DNA of 23,260 nt from NCBI GenBank assembly GCA_036397995.1, contig DASWHX010000076.1, positions 1 through 23,260 on the forward strand, given 5' to 3'. Made by a program: the position numbers and the translations under genes. Shown in pieces: positions 20,908 to 23,260 of the stretch. Position 1 is the first letter of the stretch. Every line of letters starts with the position of its first letter. The notes below the pieces were generated by a model that saw only the letters and a list, made by a program, of their open reading frames with translations, was not told the origin of the DNA and searched no databases. The stretch is from DASWHX01 sp036397995 (GTDB taxonomy: Bacteria > Bacteroidota > Bacteroidia > Cytophagales > Cyclobacteriaceae).

Positions 20908-23260
20908 TCAATTCGAGCACCAATTTTCAAACATTCCGATTGGGGGACCATCCGGCGAACGAAGGTATTCTATTACTATAACCTTCTCCGGATCTTTTCT
21001 GAATTGAGCAATTTTCTGGATAGCAAATTTTAAGTGAGCCTTTTCATCCGCGTTGCTGGTTCTGTTGACCTGGGTGTTTAACCATGCATCAAGCTCGTCT
21101 AACTTCTGCGAAGCAATTGCCTGGGCCTGGGGTATTTGATCACCATTTGCAACACAATTGAACATGGCCTGAAGAACAACGTAATTCACTGTTCTTTCCA
21201 CTTCACCTTTATACCCGGGGGTTCTGGCTTTTTTCCATGTGGCATTCAGAATGGCATCAAAAGTTTCACCCAGGAAAAGATTTGAAGGATCAATTGCAGA
21301 GATTTCTACCAGTCGTGAAGTTCGGTCAGGATGCAGAAGCAATTGGATTGTCAATTCGGCAGCCGTTTCAGCCGGAGCCAGGTAATCAAATGCTAATCCG
21401 GTTCTTGGAGTGAACATCTCCCTTCCCCTTCCATATGCAATCGGCGGTGGAGGTAGGAGTTTCAAGAGATTGTCAGGAAGTGCAAGTTCCTCCGATGCCA
21501 GCGTCCGTAGCAAGGCTTGCAAGGCCGCCCGTTGATCGTCCCCGGAAACGAAAGTCGGGTAAGCAAGATTATCACCGCGGATTTTATAATCATAGTGAAC
21601 TCCACCCACCACCTTGGCAGCAGCCTCAATCTGGTACCGGTGCAATAAATAAATTGGAACCATCACAGCTTCAAGTTTGAATAAAGGTTCGCCCATTTTT
21701 ATGTTGTTTTCAGACAACTGTGACAACGCCTTCTTTCTAACATCCATCAATCTGTTCAATTCCACGGAGGCATCATTGCCATTATCCCAAAGGTGTGCAT
21801 AAGGATGCGCGCTTCCCTGCGGCCTGGCATCCTGATCGGAAATAAACCGGAGCCCTGTTCGGGCGGATTCCATCAGAATGTCATTCAACGCTTTTTTCAC
21901 GTCAGTTCCATCAGGAAAATCTGAATATCCATATCGGATTGCCACTTTGTCCCACGCTCCTATTTTGTCATCATAAGCGTTGGTGAAAACAATTTTCCCT
22001 TCGGAATTAATCTCAGCCAGCGGATGGGGATAATCCATTACCGAGGCTCTGTTGTTGTAACTGGCAATGTAATTATGCGCCAGTCCCAAAGTATGACCAA
22101 CTTCATGAGCTGACAGCTGGCGCAATCGGGCTAACGCAAGTTTTTCCATTTCCGGAGATGCCGGTTTTCCTTCTTCATAGGGAATAATCAATCCCTGGGC
22201 GATAAGAAAATCCTGACGAACCCTGAGAGAGCCAAGAGATACCTGGCCTTTAATAATTTCACCGGTGCGCGGGTCGGATACTGAAGCACCATAAGACCAG
22301 CCGCGGGTGGAGCGGTGAATCCATTGAATCAGGTTATAGCGAACATCCATCGGGTCGGCGTCAGCAGGTAGCATTTCTACCCTAAATGCATTTCGATATC
22401 CAGCTGCTTCAAATGCCTGGTTCCACCAATTCGCACCATCCAATAACGCGGATCGCACAGGTTCAGGCACTCCCGGGTCCAGGTAATAGATAATGGGTTC
22501 AACAGGTTCACTCATTGCCGCAGTCGGATCTTTTTTCTTCAGCCTGTGTCGTGCTATAAATCTTTTTTGAATATTTTCAGAAATGGGTGTTGCATAATCA
22601 TAAAATGACATGCCAAAATATCCCGCCCTGGGATCAGAATCTCTGGGCTCGTAATCATCATCCGGAAGTTGTACAAAAGAATGATGTTGACGAACTGTTA
22701 TGGCATCCGGGGAAGGCGTAACACTACGTATCCAGCCTCCTTCCGGAGTTCCGGTAAAAGTTAATGTTACTTCAAATTCCGTATTCTGTGGAAAATTTTT
22801 TATCCTCTCCGGATAAAGTGCAGACCGCGACTCGTCCAATTTGTAATTTCCCTGGCGTGAACTGCGCAGCCGGCCTACAACATTGTGAGTATCCTGCATA
22901 ATGAAATCAGTCAGTTCGATTAAGACTTTGCTTTCTTCCTCCGCTTCCACTTTAAAACCCCATAAAACAGATTGGGCAAACGCTTGTTCAACAGCCTTCT
23001 TTTCCAATTCGTTTTGGGAGATTGCCCTGTAATCATAGTTGGGTTGTACCATCAACACTTTGGGTCCGTAGTGAACAAATTTCACAATTCTGTCGCCACC
23101 CAGTTGGCCACGATCCAATCCAATATCATTCGAACCAATACCGGCGGGGAGAGAATTGATATAGAGAAACTCCGTATCCAACTTATCGATTTCCAGAAAT
23201 ATCTTATGGGTCTTCTCCTCAAGATAAAACACAAAATAACCGTCATGTTTGATCATGCCC
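20908..23260 (-). CDS. Zinc metalloprotease, DUF5117/DUF4953-like, N-terminus off the window
   Basis: The frame runs to the right edge without a stop; the first Met seen (23256) follows an open Gly codon and begins inside a conserved strand pattern (DGYFVFYLEEKTHKIFLEI), so the true start and any signal lie outside. At least 783 residues are visible. Zinc site H384-E-V-G-H388 plus His394 (counted from that Met), the metzincin motif HExxHxxGxxH, with VMDYPHP about 16 residues on as the Met-turn. The N-terminal part matches DUF5117 and the rest the Bacteroidota DUF4953/zinc-dependent metalloprotease class. It is probably exported and degrades proteins. It converges with M20; the low-complexity element lies between them. 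Confidence 0.9.
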   Translation of the reverse strand, partial: GMIKHDGYFVFYLEEKTHKIFLEIDKLDTEFLYINSLPAGIGSNDIGLDRGQLGGDRIVKFVHYGPKVLMVQPNYDYRAISQNELEKKAVEQAFAQSVLWGFKVEAEEESKVLIELTDFIMQDTHNVVGRLRSSRQGNYKLDESRSALYPERIKNFPQNTEFEVTLTFTGTPEGGWIRSVTPSPDAITVRQHHSFVQLPDDDYEPRDSDPRAGYFGMSFYDYATPISENIQKRFIARHRLKKKDPTAAMSEPVEPIIYYLDPGVPEPVRSALLDGANWWNQAFEAAGYRNAFRVEMLPADADPMDVRYNLIQWIHRSTRGWSYGASVSDPRTGEIIKGQVSLGSLRVRQDFLIAQGLIIPYEEGKPASPEMEKLALARLRQLSAHEVGHTLGLAHNYIASYNNRASVMDYPHPLAEINSEGKIVFTNAYDDKIGAWDKVAIRYGYSDFPDGTDVKKALNDILMESARTGLRFISDQDARPQGSAHPYAHLWDNGNDASVELNRLMDVRKKALSQLSENNIKMGEPLFKLEAVMVPIYLLHRYQIEAAAKVVGGVHYDYKIRGDNLAYPTFVSGDDQRAALQALLRTLASEELALPDNLLKLLPPPPIAYGRGREMFTPRTGLAFDYLAPAETAAELTIQLLLHPDRTSRLVEISAIDPSNLFLGETFDAILNATWKKARTPGYKGEVERTVNYVVLQAMFNCVANGDQIPQAQAIASQKLDELDAWLNTQVNRTSNADEKAHLKFAIQKIAQFRKDPEKVIVIEYLRSPDGPPIGMFENWCSN

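Noticed and set aside
1..23260. CRISPR array, insertion sequence, prophage or defence island
   Set aside because: No regular short repeats, transposase, integrase, phage or nuclease/helicase genes were seen; coding style is even across the window.

Overview
The window reads as chromosomal DNA of a Bacteroidota bacterium, most likely Cytophagales. The reasons are: AT-leaning coding sequence with almost no strong Shine-Dalgarno sites; matches to the Bacteroidota -7 promoter element TAnnTTTG ahead of prfA, ispH and the di-haem gene; many short N-terminal signals ending in SQ or AQ; a long (about 400-residue) IspH; and family choices typical of the group (DUF6265, DUF6134, DUF5117-type metalloprotease, phosphate-selective-porin-like barrel). 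I saw no insertion sequence, phage gene, CRISPR array, tRNA or rRNA.

Layout. 1-1764 (minus): prfA (release factor 1), followed after 1 nt by a lipoprotein gene cut by the left edge. 1847-2843 (minus): a DUF6265 protein with a TTG start and a four-helix membrane protein. 2948-5666 (plus): a two-component pair, an NtrC-type sigma-54 activator overlapping its histidine kinase by 11 nt, with a 17-bp dyad in the upstream intergenic space. 5762-6937 (plus): ispH, with a perfect -7 element but an unclear start codon. 6938-7411: no protein gene. It holds one perfect DnaA box and a segment (about 7064-7395) that folds by hand into a closed multi-helix RNA with a terminator hairpin, the best candidate here for something undescribed. 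7412-7813 (plus): a VOC/glyoxalase-like protein whose 3' end overlaps the convergent porin gene.

10614-7804 (minus) is a tight three-gene unit: di-haem (DHOR/DUF1111-type) lipoprotein, Tat-type Rieske protein and outer-membrane barrel, with overlaps of 4 and 32 nt. It looks like an extracytoplasmic redox module. Around it are a 69-residue orphan (10730-10939, minus), a class V aminotransferase-fold enzyme (11010-12158, plus) and an 82-residue orphan (12227-12475, plus).

12500-23260 is rich in exported hydrolases: a 1073-residue caspase-family protein with three N-terminal repeats, an M14 zinc carboxypeptidase with an extra C-terminal domain, an M20 amidohydrolase and an HExxHxxGxxH metalloprotease cut by the right edge. 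A DUF6134 protein and a small cytosolic-type Rieske protein sit among them. The convergent M20/metalloprotease junction carries a low-complexity G/T-rich element flanked by an inverted repeat.
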